Below, one piece after another: positions 7,698 to 16,772 of a stretch of DNA of 64,000 bases (positions are counted from its first letter, which is position 1; each line of letters starts with the position of its first letter). The notes beneath the pieces were generated by a model. The model had not been told where the DNA came from and searched no databases. It saw nothing but the letters and a program-made list of their open reading frames with translations. Source of the stretch: Geoanaerobacter pelophilus (GTDB lineage Bacteria > Desulfobacterota > Desulfuromonadia > Geobacterales > DSM-12255); the NCBI RefSeq assembly GCF_018476885.1, contig NZ_JAHCVJ010000004.1, positions 348,345-412,344 of the forward strand, read 5' to 3'. The position numbers were made by a program, and so were the translations under genes.

Positions 7698-10472
7698 ATG
7701 GAATATAAAGATACCCTCAATCTGCCGCTGACCGACTTCCCGATGAAGGCCAACCTCAACCAGCGGGAGCCGGAAATTCTCAACAAGTGGGCGGAGACCG
7801 GACTCTACGAGCAGATCGAGGCATCAGGCGTTGGCAAACCGGTCTACATGCTGCACGACGGCCCGCCGTATGCCAATGGCCACATCCATATCGGCCATGC
7901 CCTGAACAAGATCCTCAAGGATATCATCCTAAAGAGCAAGCGTATGGAAGGGTTTCACGCCCCTTATGTGCCGGGGTGGGACTGCCATGGCCTGCCGATC
8001 GAGCTGCAGGTGGAAAAGAACCTCGGTTCCAAGAAGCATGAGATCTCAAAGCTGGAGATGCGCCGCGAGTGCCGGAAATACGCCGCGAAATTCATCGACA
8101 TCCAGCGTGATGAATTCAAGCGACTCGGGGTCCTTGGTGACTGGGATAATCCATACCTGACCATGAATTACGAATATGAAGGGCTGACTGCTGCCGAGCT
8201 GGCCAAGTTCGCCCACAACGGCGGGCTGTATCGCGGCAAGAAGCCGGTCCACTGGTGCTCCTCCTGCGTTACCGCGCTGGCAGAGGCTGAAGTGGAGTAT
8301 GCCGACCACACCTCACCCTCGATTTACGTGAAGTTCGCGCTCAAAGACGACCTGAGCGGAGCGATCCCGGCACTGGCCGGCAAAAAGGCCTTTGTCGTTA
8401 TCTGGACCACAACCCCCTGGACCATCCCGGCCAACCTGGCCATATCCCTGCATCCTGAATTTACCTATGTCGCTGTCGAGGTGAACGGTGAAGCGCTGAT
8501 CGTTGCCGAGGGGCTGAAAGACGCCTTCCTGGCCGCCAATCAGCTGACAGGCACTGTCATCGCCTCCTTCCCGTCTACGGTTCTTGAAAAGAAACTCTGC
8601 CGCCATCCGTTCTACGACCGCGATTCGATCATCCTCCTCGGCGAACATGTCACTCTGGAGGCCGGTACCGGCTGCGTTCATACCGCTCCGGGCCATGGCC
8701 AGGAAGACTACGAAGTTGCGCTCAGGGAAGGCCTCGACGTCTACAATCCGGTGGACAACCACGGAAAGTTCATCTCCAGCCTGCCGTTCTTCGGCGGCCA
8801 GTTCGTCTTTGCGGCCAATCCCAACGTCATCGAGAAGCTGACCGAGGTTGGCGCCCTGGTCGGGACCAGCACGGTTTCCCACTCATATCCCCACTGCTGG
8901 CGCTGCAAGAAGCCGATCATCTTTCGCGCTACCGAGCAGTGGTTCATAGGCATGAAAGCCAACGAACTGCGCGACAAAGCCCTGGCTGCAATCGACCAAG
9001 TAGCCTGGATTCCCAAGTGGGGCAAGGACCGGATCTACGGCATGATCGAGAACCGTCCCGACTGGTGCATCTCGAGGCAGCGAAGCTGGGGAGTGCCGAT
9101 CACCGCCTTTTCCTGCAGTTCCTGTGGCGAATATATTGCTGACGGCACACTGATGGACCATGTGGCGGAAATCTTCAAGAAAGAAAGCTCGGATGTCTGG
9201 TTCGACTGGGAGGCTGCTAGGCTGCTCCCTGCCGGCACGGTCTGTCCGAAGTGCGGTTCCGCCGATCTCGCCAAGGAGATGGATATCCTCGACGTCTGGT
9301 TCGATTCCGGCGTGTCGCACGCCGCGGTACTCGAACCGAACCCCAAGCTTTCCTCTCCTGCCGATATGTACCTTGAGGGGAGCGACCAGCACCGCGGTTG
9401 GTTCCACTCCTCGCTCCTGGAGAGCGTAGGCACCAGGGGTGTGGCCCCGTACCGGAACGTCCTGACCCACGGCTTTGTCGTGGACGGCTCGGGTCGCAAG
9501 ATGAGCAAGTCGGTCGGCAACGTGGTGGCCCCGGAAGAGGTGATCAAGAAATTCGGCGCCGAGATCCTCCGGCTCTGGGTGGCTGCCCAGGACTACCGCG
9601 ACGACATCCGGATTTCCCAGGAGATTCTCAACCGCCTGTCAGAGGCATATCGCCGGATTCGCAACACCTGCCGTTACATCCTCGGCAACCTGAGCGATTT
9701 CGATCCGGCAACCGATTCTGTTGCCTTTGACAAGATGCCGGAACTGGACCGCTGGGCACTGCACCAGCTGGAACTGCTCAAAGAAAAAGTGCTGTTATCC
9801 TACAGTGAATATGAATTCCACGTCCTGTATCATGCGGTCAACGGCTTCTGCACCGTGGAAATGAGTTCATTCTATCTCGACATCCTCAAGGACCGGGTCT
9901 ACACCAGCAAGAAGGCATCCCTGGAGCGCCGCGCCGCCCAGACCGTCATGTATCAGATCCTTGACACGCTGGTGCGAGTGATTGCGCCGGTGCTCTCCTT
10001 CACCAGCGACGAAGTCTGGGGCTACATGCCGGGCAAACGCGAGGCAAGCGTTCATCTGGCAGGGTTCCCGGCCATGCACCCCGAATGGAAAGACGAGCAA
10101 CTGGTGGAGCGCTGGGAGCGGATCATGAAGGTCCGGGCTGAGGTCTCCAAGGCGCTAGAGCTGGCGCGGGCTGCCAAGACCATTGGTCACTCGCTGGATG
10201 CCGCCGTGCTGATCAGCGCCGATAGCGAGCTGAACTCCTTCCTTGGCTCGTATGCAGCAGAGCTCCAGGGGATCTTCATCGTATCCAAGGTTGAACTGGG
10301 AGAGCTTGCGGAGGGTGATTGTTACAGCGCAGAGACCATTCTCGGTTTGAAGATCCAGGTAAAGGCAGCTCCTGGTGCAAAATGCGAGCGCTGCTGGTGC
10401 TACAGCGAAGAGCTTGGCAGTGACGCCGACCACCCGGGCATCTGCCCCAAATGTCTCAAGGCGGTCAAATAA
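7698..10472 (+). CDS. ileS: isoleucyl-tRNA synthetase
   Basis: This is a 924-residue class I synthetase that charges tRNA-Ile and edits mischarged valine. It has HIGH at residues 64-67, KMSKS at 601-605, a large editing insertion between them (with the TTPWT-type segment VIWTTTPWTIPANL), and a C-terminal zinc-finger tail CERCWCYSEEL...CPKC. This is the bacterial type 1 IleRS layout. ATG at 7698 is preceded by CGGAGG. The stop codon abuts the lspA start directly, so the two are co-transcribed. Confidence 0.98.
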   Translation: MEYKDTLNLPLTDFPMKANLNQREPEILNKWAETGLYEQIEASGVGKPVYMLHDGPPYANGHIHIGHALNKILKDIILKSKRMEGFHAPYVPGWDCHGLPIELQVEKNLGSKKHEISKLEMRRECRKYAAKFIDIQRDEFKRLGVLGDWDNPYLTMNYEYEGLTAAELAKFAHNGGLYRGKKPVHWCSSCVTALAEAEVEYADHTSPSIYVKFALKDDLSGAIPALAGKKAFVVIWTTTPWTIPANLAISLHPEFTYVAVEVNGEALIVAEGLKDAFLAANQLTGTVIASFPSTVLEKKLCRHPFYDRDSIILLGEHVTLEAGTGCVHTAPGHGQEDYEVALREGLDVYNPVDNHGKFISSLPFFGGQFVFAANPNVIEKLTEVGALVGTSTVSHSYPHCWRCKKPIIFRATEQWFIGMKANELRDKALAAIDQVAWIPKWGKDRIYGMIENRPDWCISRQRSWGVPITAFSCSSCGEYIADGTLMDHVAEIFKKESSDVWFDWEAARLLPAGTVCPKCGSADLAKEMDILDVWFDSGVSHAAVLEPNPKLSSPADMYLEGSDQHRGWFHSSLLESVGTRGVAPYRNVLTHGFVVDGSGRKMSKSVGNVVAPEEVIKKFGAEILRLWVAAQDYRDDIRISQEILNRLSEAYRRIRNTCRYILGNLSDFDPATDSVAFDKMPELDRWALHQLELLKEKVLLSYSEYEFHVLYHAVNGFCTVEMSSFYLDILKDRVYTSKKASLERRAAQTVMYQILDTLVRVIAPVLSFTSDEVWGYMPGKREASVHLAGFPAMHPEWKDEQLVERWERIMKVRAEVSKALELARAAKTIGHSLDAAVLISADSELNSFLGSYAAELQGIFIVSKVELGELAEGDCYSAETILGLKIQVKAAPGAKCERCWCYSEELGSDADHPGICPKCLKAVK

Positions 10473-10979
10473 ATGTCCGAAAACAGGCCGAGCTATCTGA
10501 TACTGACCCTGGTGTCACTGGCCTCCCTGATCATCGATCAGGTGACCAAGGCGTATATCGACCGGGTAATGGACCTTCACCAGTCCATCCCGGTGATCCG
10601 CGATCTGTTCAGCATCACCTATGTCAGAAACAAGGGGGCGGCGTTCGGCTTTCTTGCCAACACAAGCTTTCGCATCCCTTTCTTCATCTTTGTTTCCATT
10701 GTCGCGGTTCTGGTCATTCTGTATGCCTACAGAAAGCTGCGCAAGGATCAGAAGCTTGCCCAGGTATCGCTGGCCATGATCCTTTCCGGAGCGGTGGGCA
10801 ACCTGATCGACCGGGTGCGGCTCGGAGAGGTGATCGACTTTCTGGATGTGTACTGGAAGACCTACCACTGGCCGGCCTTCAACGTGGCCGACTCGGCCAT
10901 CTGCGTCGGGGTCTTCCTGCTGGCAATCGACATGCTGCGGGAGGAGAGCAGGCAGAAAAAAGCGCTCTCTGCTAAGTGA
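10473..10979 (+). CDS. lspA: lipoprotein signal peptidase (signal peptidase II)
   Basis: This 168-residue aspartic peptidase has four membrane spans and cleaves the signal peptide from diacylglyceryl-modified prolipoproteins. The family motifs VRNKGAAFGF and GNLIDRVRLGEVIDF are present. By alignment from memory the catalytic aspartates should be Asp122 (VIDF) and Asp140 (NVADS). The ATG follows the ileS stop with no gap, the common ileS-lspA arrangement. Its 3' end overlaps the convergent glycosyltransferase gene by 8 bases. It would process the lipoproteins predicted elsewhere in this window. Confidence 0.97.
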   Translation: MSENRPSYLILTLVSLASLIIDQVTKAYIDRVMDLHQSIPVIRDLFSITYVRNKGAAFGFLANTSFRIPFFIFVSIVAVLVILYAYRKLRKDQKLAQVSLAMILSGAVGNLIDRVRLGEVIDFLDVYWKTYHWPAFNVADSAICVGVFLLAIDMLREESRQKKALSAK

Positions 10980-11979
10980 CGCAGATATAATCAATCCCCT
11001 CGGTCAGCCTTCTCCCCTCAGCCCAGCCGCGCACCAGGTTCCGGCTACCGCGGGTACCAATTGTTACCAGCATCGGCCCGCTTCCCGGTTCAACGCTATG
11101 TTCCGCCACGACCGGCGCCCCGTGCAGAACCATCCCCACCTTGCGCGGGTCAAGATCAACCCATCTGTTTACGCCAATGCCAGCCTCTGCGAGCGCCTTG
11201 CGCCAGGCGCGCCCTTCAATCCCGGCACCGATAAGAGTTACAGCCTCATGCCCACTCAGATAGCCGTTTTTCAGGTGATGCACCTTGCAGCGCCTGAAGG
11301 CTTCAGCCGTATATTCGGCCATGGTTCGTGTTGAGCGCTCCGGCCGGTCGCGCCAAAAGAACAGAGTCTCGGGAAGCCGTGCAAACCGGCATCCTGTAGC
11401 GGCAAGCCGCAGCCAGAGATCGTAATCCTCTGCCCACCCCATATCCCGGTATCCACCCACCGCGTCGAGAATGTCCTTACGCATCACCACTCCCGGATGG
11501 ACAAACGGTGACTCGACGAAAAGGTCCCGGCGAATCTGCTCGTGGCCGACTAGGGAGTTTTGCCACTCCTCATAGGCAAGCATACCGATCTTCAGATGCT
11601 GACGGGGAAAATGCCGGAACGAGCAGGCAAGCAGCCCGACCTCCGGATTTTCTCGCAGGAACCGTTCCTGCAGCTCCAGGCGGCGTGGATGGCAAACGTC
11701 GTCGCCATCCATCCTGGCCACCAATGGGGCCTTACAGTTGACCAGACCGGCGTTCAAAGCAGGAACAAGGCCCTTTCCCGGCGACCGGAAGACCCGTAAC
11801 CTGATGTCATGCTGTGCCTCTGCGCCCAGGATTTCCGGGGTGCTGTCGTCAGAACCGTCATCAATGACAATCAGCTCCCAATCGGTGAAGGTTTGTGCCT
11901 GCAGTGACGCCAGGGCCGCACGCAGGTATTTCTCTTCGTTCCTGACCGGCATCAATATGGAGATCGCAGGTATTCGCAT
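10972..11979 (-). CDS. family 2 glycosyltransferase with C-terminal Rossmann-like domain
   Basis: This 335-residue protein has an N-terminal GT-A domain of family 2 (ISILMPVRNEEKYLRAAL, IDDGSDDST, and the metal-binding MDGDD near residue 93). The last 90 or so residues look like a separate nucleotide-binding fold, with VTLIGAGIEGRAWRKAL as a GxGxxG loop, then VDLDPRKVG. The donor and acceptor sugars cannot be inferred. It lacks transmembrane segments and is likely cytoplasmic, perhaps acting in cell-surface polysaccharide synthesis. It lies 5 bases downstream of the thioesterase gene, on the same strand. Confidence 0.85.
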   Translation of the reverse strand: MRIPAISILMPVRNEEKYLRAALASLQAQTFTDWELIVIDDGSDDSTPEILGAEAQHDIRLRVFRSPGKGLVPALNAGLVNCKAPLVARMDGDDVCHPRRLELQERFLRENPEVGLLACSFRHFPRQHLKIGMLAYEEWQNSLVGHEQIRRDLFVESPFVHPGVVMRKDILDAVGGYRDMGWAEDYDLWLRLAATGCRFARLPETLFFWRDRPERSTRTMAEYTAEAFRRCKVHHLKNGYLSGHEAVTLIGAGIEGRAWRKALAEAGIGVNRWVDLDPRKVGMVLHGAPVVAEHSVEPGSGPMLVTIGTRGSRNLVRGWAEGRRLTEGIDYICVT

Positions 11980-11984
11980 GCGTC

Positions 11985-12380
11985 TCAGGGTCCGTCGTCA
12001 AAGGCGCTTATCAGCTCTGCCGGCAGTCGCCGCGCCTTCATCCCCGGCTTCACGCATACCAGGGTAACCACGGCAGTGACCAGAACCGTGCTGTCCGCAA
12101 TCTTGACGACCTGCTGCTTCAAGGTGAACGAGGTCTTGCCAAGCCTCATTAGTTCAGTATCTACCCGTAACAGGTCATCCAGAACCGCAGGAGCGCGATA
12201 ATCAATCTCGATTCGCACTACGGGAAAAATACAGCCGGCATCGGCCAGTTCCCTGACCGACAGGCCCCGCTCTCTGAGAAACTCAGTCCGCCCTCGTTCC
12301 AGATACCCCAGATAGTTGGCATGATAGACAACCCCGCCGGCATCGGTGTCTTCATAGTAGATCCGCACTTCCGTAGCCAT
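11985..12380 (-). CDS. YbgC/4-hydroxybenzoyl-CoA family acyl-CoA thioesterase
   Basis: This 131-residue hot-dog-fold thioesterase has the signature RIYYEDTDAGGVVYHANYLGYLERGRTEFLR, including the catalytic aspartate of the YEDTDAGG motif. Members hydrolyse short-chain acyl-CoA or acyl-ACP, and many sit in the tol-pal cluster, though not here. An upstream GTG at 12392 would add four residues, but GGAG is placed correctly for ATG at 12380. It is first in a two-gene unit with the glycosyltransferase. A terminator separates it from HU. Confidence 0.88.
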   Translation of the reverse strand: MATEVRIYYEDTDAGGVVYHANYLGYLERGRTEFLRERGLSVRELADAGCIFPVVRIEIDYRAPAVLDDLLRVDTELMRLGKTSFTLKQQVVKIADSTVLVTAVVTLVCVKPGMKARRLPAELISAFDDGP

Positions 12381-12403
12381 GGTATTCTCCACTGGATTCA
12401 GAT

Positions 12404-12429
12404 AAAAAAAACCCCGCTGATCGCGGGGT
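12404..12429 (-). terminator. terminator behind the HU gene
   Basis: On the minus strand CCCCGC, a five-base loop and GCGGGG are followed by a run of eight T. It ends the HU transcript before the thioesterase gene. T residues also lie on the other side (12432-12437), so it may work both ways. Confidence 0.88.
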
Positions 12430-12472
12430 GATTTTTTATATATAACGCCTTCAATCTAAAAGTAACAGCTTG

Positions 12473-12757
12473 TTACTTCTTCTTTGAGGCAACTGCATCC
12501 TTGAGGGCTTTGCCAGGACGGAACTTGGGCACTTTGGCAGCAGCAATCTTGATCTCTTTGCCGGTCTGCGGATTACGGCCGGTACGAGCCTTGCGGGTAG
12601 AGACTTCGAAGCTGCCGAAACCAACGAGAGTAACCCGGTCACCCTTCTTGAGAGCGGCGCTAACAGATCCTATGAATGCGCCAACTGCTTTCTCAGCTGC
12701 TGCCTTAGTCAAACCAGCGGACTTTGCTACTGCTTCAACGAGTTCTGCCTTAGTCAT
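12473..12757 (-). CDS. hup: HU-type nucleoid DNA-binding protein
   Basis: This 94-residue HU/IHF family protein has [25 protein letters not shown], the core [11 protein letters not shown] and the DNA-contacting arm [17 protein letters not shown] bends and compacts DNA without strong sequence specificity, as a homo- or heterodimer. AAGGAGG precedes the ATG. It is monocistronic between its own promoter and a terminator. I prefer HU to IHF because the arm and start are HU-like, but the paralogue type cannot be fixed without alignment. Confidence 0.95.
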   Translation of the reverse strand: MTKAELVEAVAKSAGLTKAAAEKAVGAFIGSVSAALKKGDRVTLVGFGSFEVSTRKARTGRNPQTGKEIKIAAAKVPKFRPGKALKDAVASKKK

Positions 12758-12792
12758 GATTAAACCTCCTTGCTAAAGTTAATGTTGCGACT

Positions 12793-12820
12793 ACTATAGA
12801 CTGAAATTTCCCGAATGCAA
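12793..12820 (-). promoter_or_regulatory. predicted promoter of the HU gene
   Basis: On the minus strand, TTGCAT (complement of 12815-12820) and TATAGT (complement of 12793-12798) have a 16-base spacer, 36 bases upstream of the HU start codon. Confidence 0.65.
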
Positions 12821-13067
12821 GGGGGTATGTAAAAAAAAAAATTGGCAGCGCTTGACCCATGCGGTTTGCCGAAGCGTTACCCCTGTACAGCTTCATTACA
12901 AGGGGGATTAAGACCAGGCTGTCTTTTTATCTCGGCCCCAGCGGTGTAGCACGACCACTACGACAGTATATTGTCGATATTATTAAACTTTATTCTCCAA
13001 GCCAGCGTCTCGCCAAGATCGCGCTCCCGGCAATTAATCCCACTACAAGTTACTTCCGTGGCAGCAG
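12821..13067. other. non-coding gap between HU and penicillin-binding protein
   Basis: Together with the HU promoter this is the 310-base gap between two minus-strand genes. It has an A-run at about 12831-12841 (a T-run on the minus strand, just upstream of the HU promoter) and an AT-rich patch at 12965-13000. The open frames that cross it have no ribosome site or recognisable product. I see no strong terminator for the upstream penicillin-binding protein gene. Confidence 0.5.
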
Positions 13068-15500
13068 TCACTCTCCGGCTGACGATGGTTCAGTCCCTGA
13101 AATAAAACACTCGGTAACAGCGCCTTCGCTCCCCTCACGTGCAATAAGTCCGGTTCTTGGGTCGATCAGGGCAAAGGTGACATTGGGCGGTGCCTTGAAA
13201 TCCTCGATCGGCATCCCGGCCAACGCCTTCTGCATGAATTCGGTCCAGATCGGGGCAGCTGCCTGGCCACCGGAACCTCCGGCGCCGAGCGACTTTTCCT
13301 GGTCGTAGCCCACCCAGACTCCTGCCACCAGCTGCGGGACAAAGCCGATAAACCAGGCATCCTTCATGTCATTGGTGGTGCCGGTCTTGCCGGCCACTGG
13401 TCGGCCAAGTGCCCGGGCCCGCTGGCCGGTGCCGCTGGTGACAACGCTCTCCATCAGGTTGGTGATGATATAGGCGGTCTCCGGCGACATGACCGGTACC
13501 GGGTCAAGCGGGTTGGCAGCCGGAGTGGTGGTCAGAAGGCCCGAAGATGAGGCTGTGATGTTGACTGCCGAGGTCGATGAATTGAATACCGGGATCCTCG
13601 GTGTTGGAACCTCCTCCAGGATCTTCCCTTCGGAATCAGTTACCTTGGTGACAAAATACGGAGTCGGCCGGTAACCGCCGGAGGCAAGGGTGGCATAGGC
13701 CGTGGTCAGCTCAAGAGGCGTTAGGCTTGATGAGCCGAGGGCAAGAGTAAGGTTGGCATCGAGCGGCGAGGTTATTCCCAATTTTTTGGCGGTTTCAATA
13801 GCAGCATTGACGCCGATCTGTTCCAGGATCTTTACGCTGACAACATTTATCGAGTTGGTCAGCGCCTCACGCATGGTGACATTGCCGCGATAGATATTGT
13901 CATAATTTTTCGGTTTCCAGGCCTTTTCCTTGCCGCTGTCGTACTCCACCGGCGAATCCTCGAAAATAGTGGCTGCAGTCAGCCCCTTTTCCAGGGCCGC
14001 CGAGTAGATAATCGGTTTAAAGGCTGAGCCGGGGTTCCTCTTGGCCTGAATCGCCCGGTTAAACTGGCTCTTCTTAAAATCATAGCCGCCGACAAGCGCC
14101 TTGACTCCACCGGTACGGGGATCGATAGCCACGATAGCTGCCTGCGCCAGTGGCGTCTGGTCCAGGGCAAAGATCGCGCCGGCCCTGTTGGCATCTGGGG
14201 TCTGCACACTGACCTCAATGACGGCACCAAGGCTAAGCCCCTTCCCTTTTTCATCCGGCTTGCCGAAGCTTTCAGCCAGAGCGACCTTGCCGGCCCACCC
14301 CATGTTCTTGCGGGTCAGGGTGCCGGTCCGCTCGCCGACTCTCACCGTAAGATCGCCACGGCCAGTATCGATCTTGGTCACCACCCCCTGGTAGGTGCTT
14401 CCCTGGCGCAGCGAAGGACCGTCGATGCCGTCTTCCACCTGCTTGCAGAACTGATCGACCTCGCTTTCCGCAAGGTATTTCAGAGGGCCGCGGAACCCCT
14501 GACGCTTGTCGACCTCTTTCAGGCCGCGTTGCACCGACTCAAATGCCCCCTTCTGCATCTCGGCATTCATGGTGGTATAAATCTTCAGACCTTCCTTGTA
14601 AAGGCGCTCCTCCCCGTACTTGGCCTCAAGCTGAATACGGATCTGCTCCAGGAAATAGGCGGACTGCTCGCTGTTGACCTTCTTCAGGGGTTTTATGGCG
14701 ATGACCGTGCTCCGGGCATGGGTCGCTTCGGCCTCCGTGATGTACCCCTCCTTGACCATCCGCTCCAGGACGTAATTCTGACGCTCCTTTGCCTTGTCCA
14801 TGTGCTTTATCGGCGAATAGCTGTTGGGCGCCTTCGGCAGTCCGGCCAGCATGGCGATCTCCGCCAGGTTCAACTGGTCAACCCCTTTGCCGAAATAGGT
14901 CTCGGCCGCCAACTGGACCCCATAAGCCCCGGCCCCCAGGTAAATCTGGTTGAGATAGATGTAGAGGATCTCATCCTTCGAGAGCTTCTTCTCCATCCGG
15001 CTGGCCAAAATCGCCTCTTTGATCTTTCGGGAATAGCTCTTTTCAGAAGTCAGCAGCATCGACTTGGCCACTTGCTGGGTAATGGTGGATGCCCCCTCCT
15101 TCTTCCGCATCGAGATGACATTCTTTATAGCAGCCCGGACAATGCCGAAATAGTCAATCCCCTTGTGCTGGAAGAAATTGGAGTCCTCGGCCGCAACAAA
15201 GGCCTGGATCAGTTTCCGGGGAATCTTGTCGACCGGCACCACGGTCCTGCGCTCCAGGAAGAATTCACCAACCAGGCTGCCGTCATCGCCAAGCACCTGG
15301 GTGACAATGGGAGGTTTGTAGTCTGCCAGTCGATCGACCTTGGGCAGCTTTGCCAGCATGTAGTAGAACCATCCCGAGAAACCGATCAGAATTATCATGG
15401 CAACACCGGCTAGGGCGATGGCCACCGTCTTAAGAGTGGTGCCTGGCTGCTTGCGTGACACTCTGCGATCCACCTGTTGTCTTCCCTGGTACATCTTCAT
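13068..15500 (-). CDS. mrcA: class A penicillin-binding protein 1A (peptidoglycan synthase)
   Basis: This 810-residue bifunctional cell-wall enzyme is anchored by one membrane segment at about residues 24-48. The glycosyltransferase family 51 domain follows, with catalytic Glu105 in FVAAEDSNFFQHKG, and then an OB-like insert. The transpeptidase domain has SAFK at Ser492, an SIN motif in TNSINVVS, and KTGT at 705-708. It polymerises lipid II and cross-links stem peptides in the periplasm. GAGGGG lies before the ATG. It stands alone on the minus strand. The name mrcA is by family resemblance to PBP1A. Confidence 0.95.
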   Translation of the reverse strand: MKMYQGRQQVDRRVSRKQPGTTLKTVAIALAGVAMIILIGFSGWFYYMLAKLPKVDRLADYKPPIVTQVLGDDGSLVGEFFLERRTVVPVDKIPRKLIQAFVAAEDSNFFQHKGIDYFGIVRAAIKNVISMRKKEGASTITQQVAKSMLLTSEKSYSRKIKEAILASRMEKKLSKDEILYIYLNQIYLGAGAYGVQLAAETYFGKGVDQLNLAEIAMLAGLPKAPNSYSPIKHMDKAKERQNYVLERMVKEGYITEAEATHARSTVIAIKPLKKVNSEQSAYFLEQIRIQLEAKYGEERLYKEGLKIYTTMNAEMQKGAFESVQRGLKEVDKRQGFRGPLKYLAESEVDQFCKQVEDGIDGPSLRQGSTYQGVVTKIDTGRGDLTVRVGERTGTLTRKNMGWAGKVALAESFGKPDEKGKGLSLGAVIEVSVQTPDANRAGAIFALDQTPLAQAAIVAIDPRTGGVKALVGGYDFKKSQFNRAIQAKRNPGSAFKPIIYSAALEKGLTAATIFEDSPVEYDSGKEKAWKPKNYDNIYRGNVTMREALTNSINVVSVKILEQIGVNAAIETAKKLGITSPLDANLTLALGSSSLTPLELTTAYATLASGGYRPTPYFVTKVTDSEGKILEEVPTPRIPVFNSSTSAVNITASSSGLLTTTPAANPLDPVPVMSPETAYIITNLMESVVTSGTGQRARALGRPVAGKTGTTNDMKDAWFIGFVPQLVAGVWVGYDQEKSLGAGGSGGQAAAPIWTEFMQKALAGMPIEDFKAPPNVTFALIDPRTGLIAREGSEGAVTECFISGTEPSSAGE

Positions 15501-15634
15501 AGACCCCTCTTCATGCCATCAGATGACAAACCCTGTGAAAGCGGCTCATTATCGCAGATTGGTTGCTGATTTCAAGCAGAATAAACCCTTACCGGTTGTT
15601 GCGTAACCCTTGATCTACGTTACAATTAGCACCC

Positions 15635-16645
15635 ATGAGATCCTTGCTTATATCCTGCGCGCTCCTGCTGCTGTTACCAGGGGCATCACAATCGGCATCA
15701 GACCAAGCGATGCCGATAACGCCGTTTCACACCGCCAACCGGAGCCCGCTGGTCCAGATCTTTGGTCTGCCCGAACCGAGCCCTGCCCGAATTCCCGAGA
15801 GAGGCAGCGGCGAAGCCGGGCTGTTTTTCGACGTTGCCAGTAATTACCATGACATCGATAACGGCCGCGAGACGCTACTCCTTGATGGCGAGGATTACCG
15901 CACGACGCTGGCCTGCCGCTATGGCCTGGGAAACCGCTTTGAAGCAGGCCTGGAACTGCCGTTCGTAGGACATGGCGGAGGGGTTTTCGACCGATTCATC
16001 GAAGGATGGCACCAATTCTTCGGTCTCCCCCAGGGAGGACGAAAAGAGGCGCCACGCAACAGGCTTGACTACCACTACTCCAAGGATGGCACCGAGCGGC
16101 TGAAACTGAATGAGTCCAGTTTCGGCATCGGTGACCTGAGACTTACCGGCGGTTATCAGCTCTACAAAGGCTCCACTCCCGATTCAGGGGCGGTTTCGCT
16201 GCGCGCTAGCCTGAAACTGCCCACCGGGAACAGTCACCGGCTCCATGGCAGCGGCAGCGTGGATACCGCACTCTGGCTGGACCTGAGCGATGACTATGCC
16301 ATGCCAATCGGCCATCTGAGCCTTTTCGGCTCTGCCGGCGGCATGGCCATGACCAGGGGCAATGTGCTTCCGGACCAGCAGCGCTCTGTGGCAGGTTTCG
16401 GAACTCTTGGCATTGGCTGGGCACCAACGGACTGGATCGCCTTCATCCTGCAGCTGTCCGGCCATACCTCATTCTATGATGGAAGCGAACTCAAAGAGCT
16501 ATCATCAAACTCGCTGCAACTGCACAGCGGCGGCACCCTGCGCCTCCCCGGTTCACTGTTCATGGATATCGCCGTTTCCGAAGATATTGCGGTCAATACC
16601 GCCCCGGATGTAACCCTCCATCTGGCAATCCGCAAACCATTCTAA
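15635..16645 (+). CDS. DUF3187 family predicted outer-membrane protein
   Basis: This 336-residue protein has a signal peptide (about residues 1-21) and the DUF3187 pattern: TANRSPLVQIFGLP near the start, YRTTLACRYGLGNRFEAGLELPFVGHGGG, and LRASLKLPTGN. Alternating hydrophobic and polar residues in short strands suggest an outer-membrane beta-barrel. The function is unknown. There is no clear ribosome site before the ATG, and a TACAAT box at 15621-15626 would put the transcript start within a few bases of the ATG, so a leaderless mRNA is possible. A bidirectional terminator follows. Confidence 0.8.
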   Translation: MRSLLISCALLLLLPGASQSASDQAMPITPFHTANRSPLVQIFGLPEPSPARIPERGSGEAGLFFDVASNYHDIDNGRETLLLDGEDYRTTLACRYGLGNRFEAGLELPFVGHGGGVFDRFIEGWHQFFGLPQGGRKEAPRNRLDYHYSKDGTERLKLNESSFGIGDLRLTGGYQLYKGSTPDSGAVSLRASLKLPTGNSHRLHGSGSVDTALWLDLSDDYAMPIGHLSLFGSAGGMAMTRGNVLPDQQRSVAGFGTLGIGWAPTDWIAFILQLSGHTSFYDGSELKELSSNSLQLHSGGTLRLPGSLFMDIAVSEDIAVNTAPDVTLHLAIRKPF

Positions 16646-16712
16646 ACTGATTTGCCGGCACCATAAACCAGATCAGCAGAGTTCAGTAGTAATTTACAGC
16701 TGCAAAAACAAA

Positions 16713-16744
16713 AGGGCCGCGGCGTTTCTGCCACGGCCCTTTTT
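16713..16744. terminator. bidirectional terminator between DUF3187 gene and 12-haem cytochrome gene
   Basis: AGGGCCGCGG (16713-16722) pairs with CCACGGCCCT (16731-16740) with one mismatch. A-rich sequence lies to the left and TTTTT to the right. It sits between two convergent genes and can serve both. Confidence 0.9.
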
Positions 16745-16772
16745 ACCGATCATCCGGTTTCAATCAGTCAGA

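Noticed and set aside
12859..13308. 149-codon plus-strand frame running from the HU gap into the penicillin-binding protein gene
   Set aside because: No ribosome site, and its second half is antisense to the conserved C-terminus of the penicillin-binding protein.
14529..15413. 294-codon plus-strand open frame opposite the penicillin-binding protein
   Set aside because: Complement of conserved glycosyltransferase-51 and linker sequence; no independent support.
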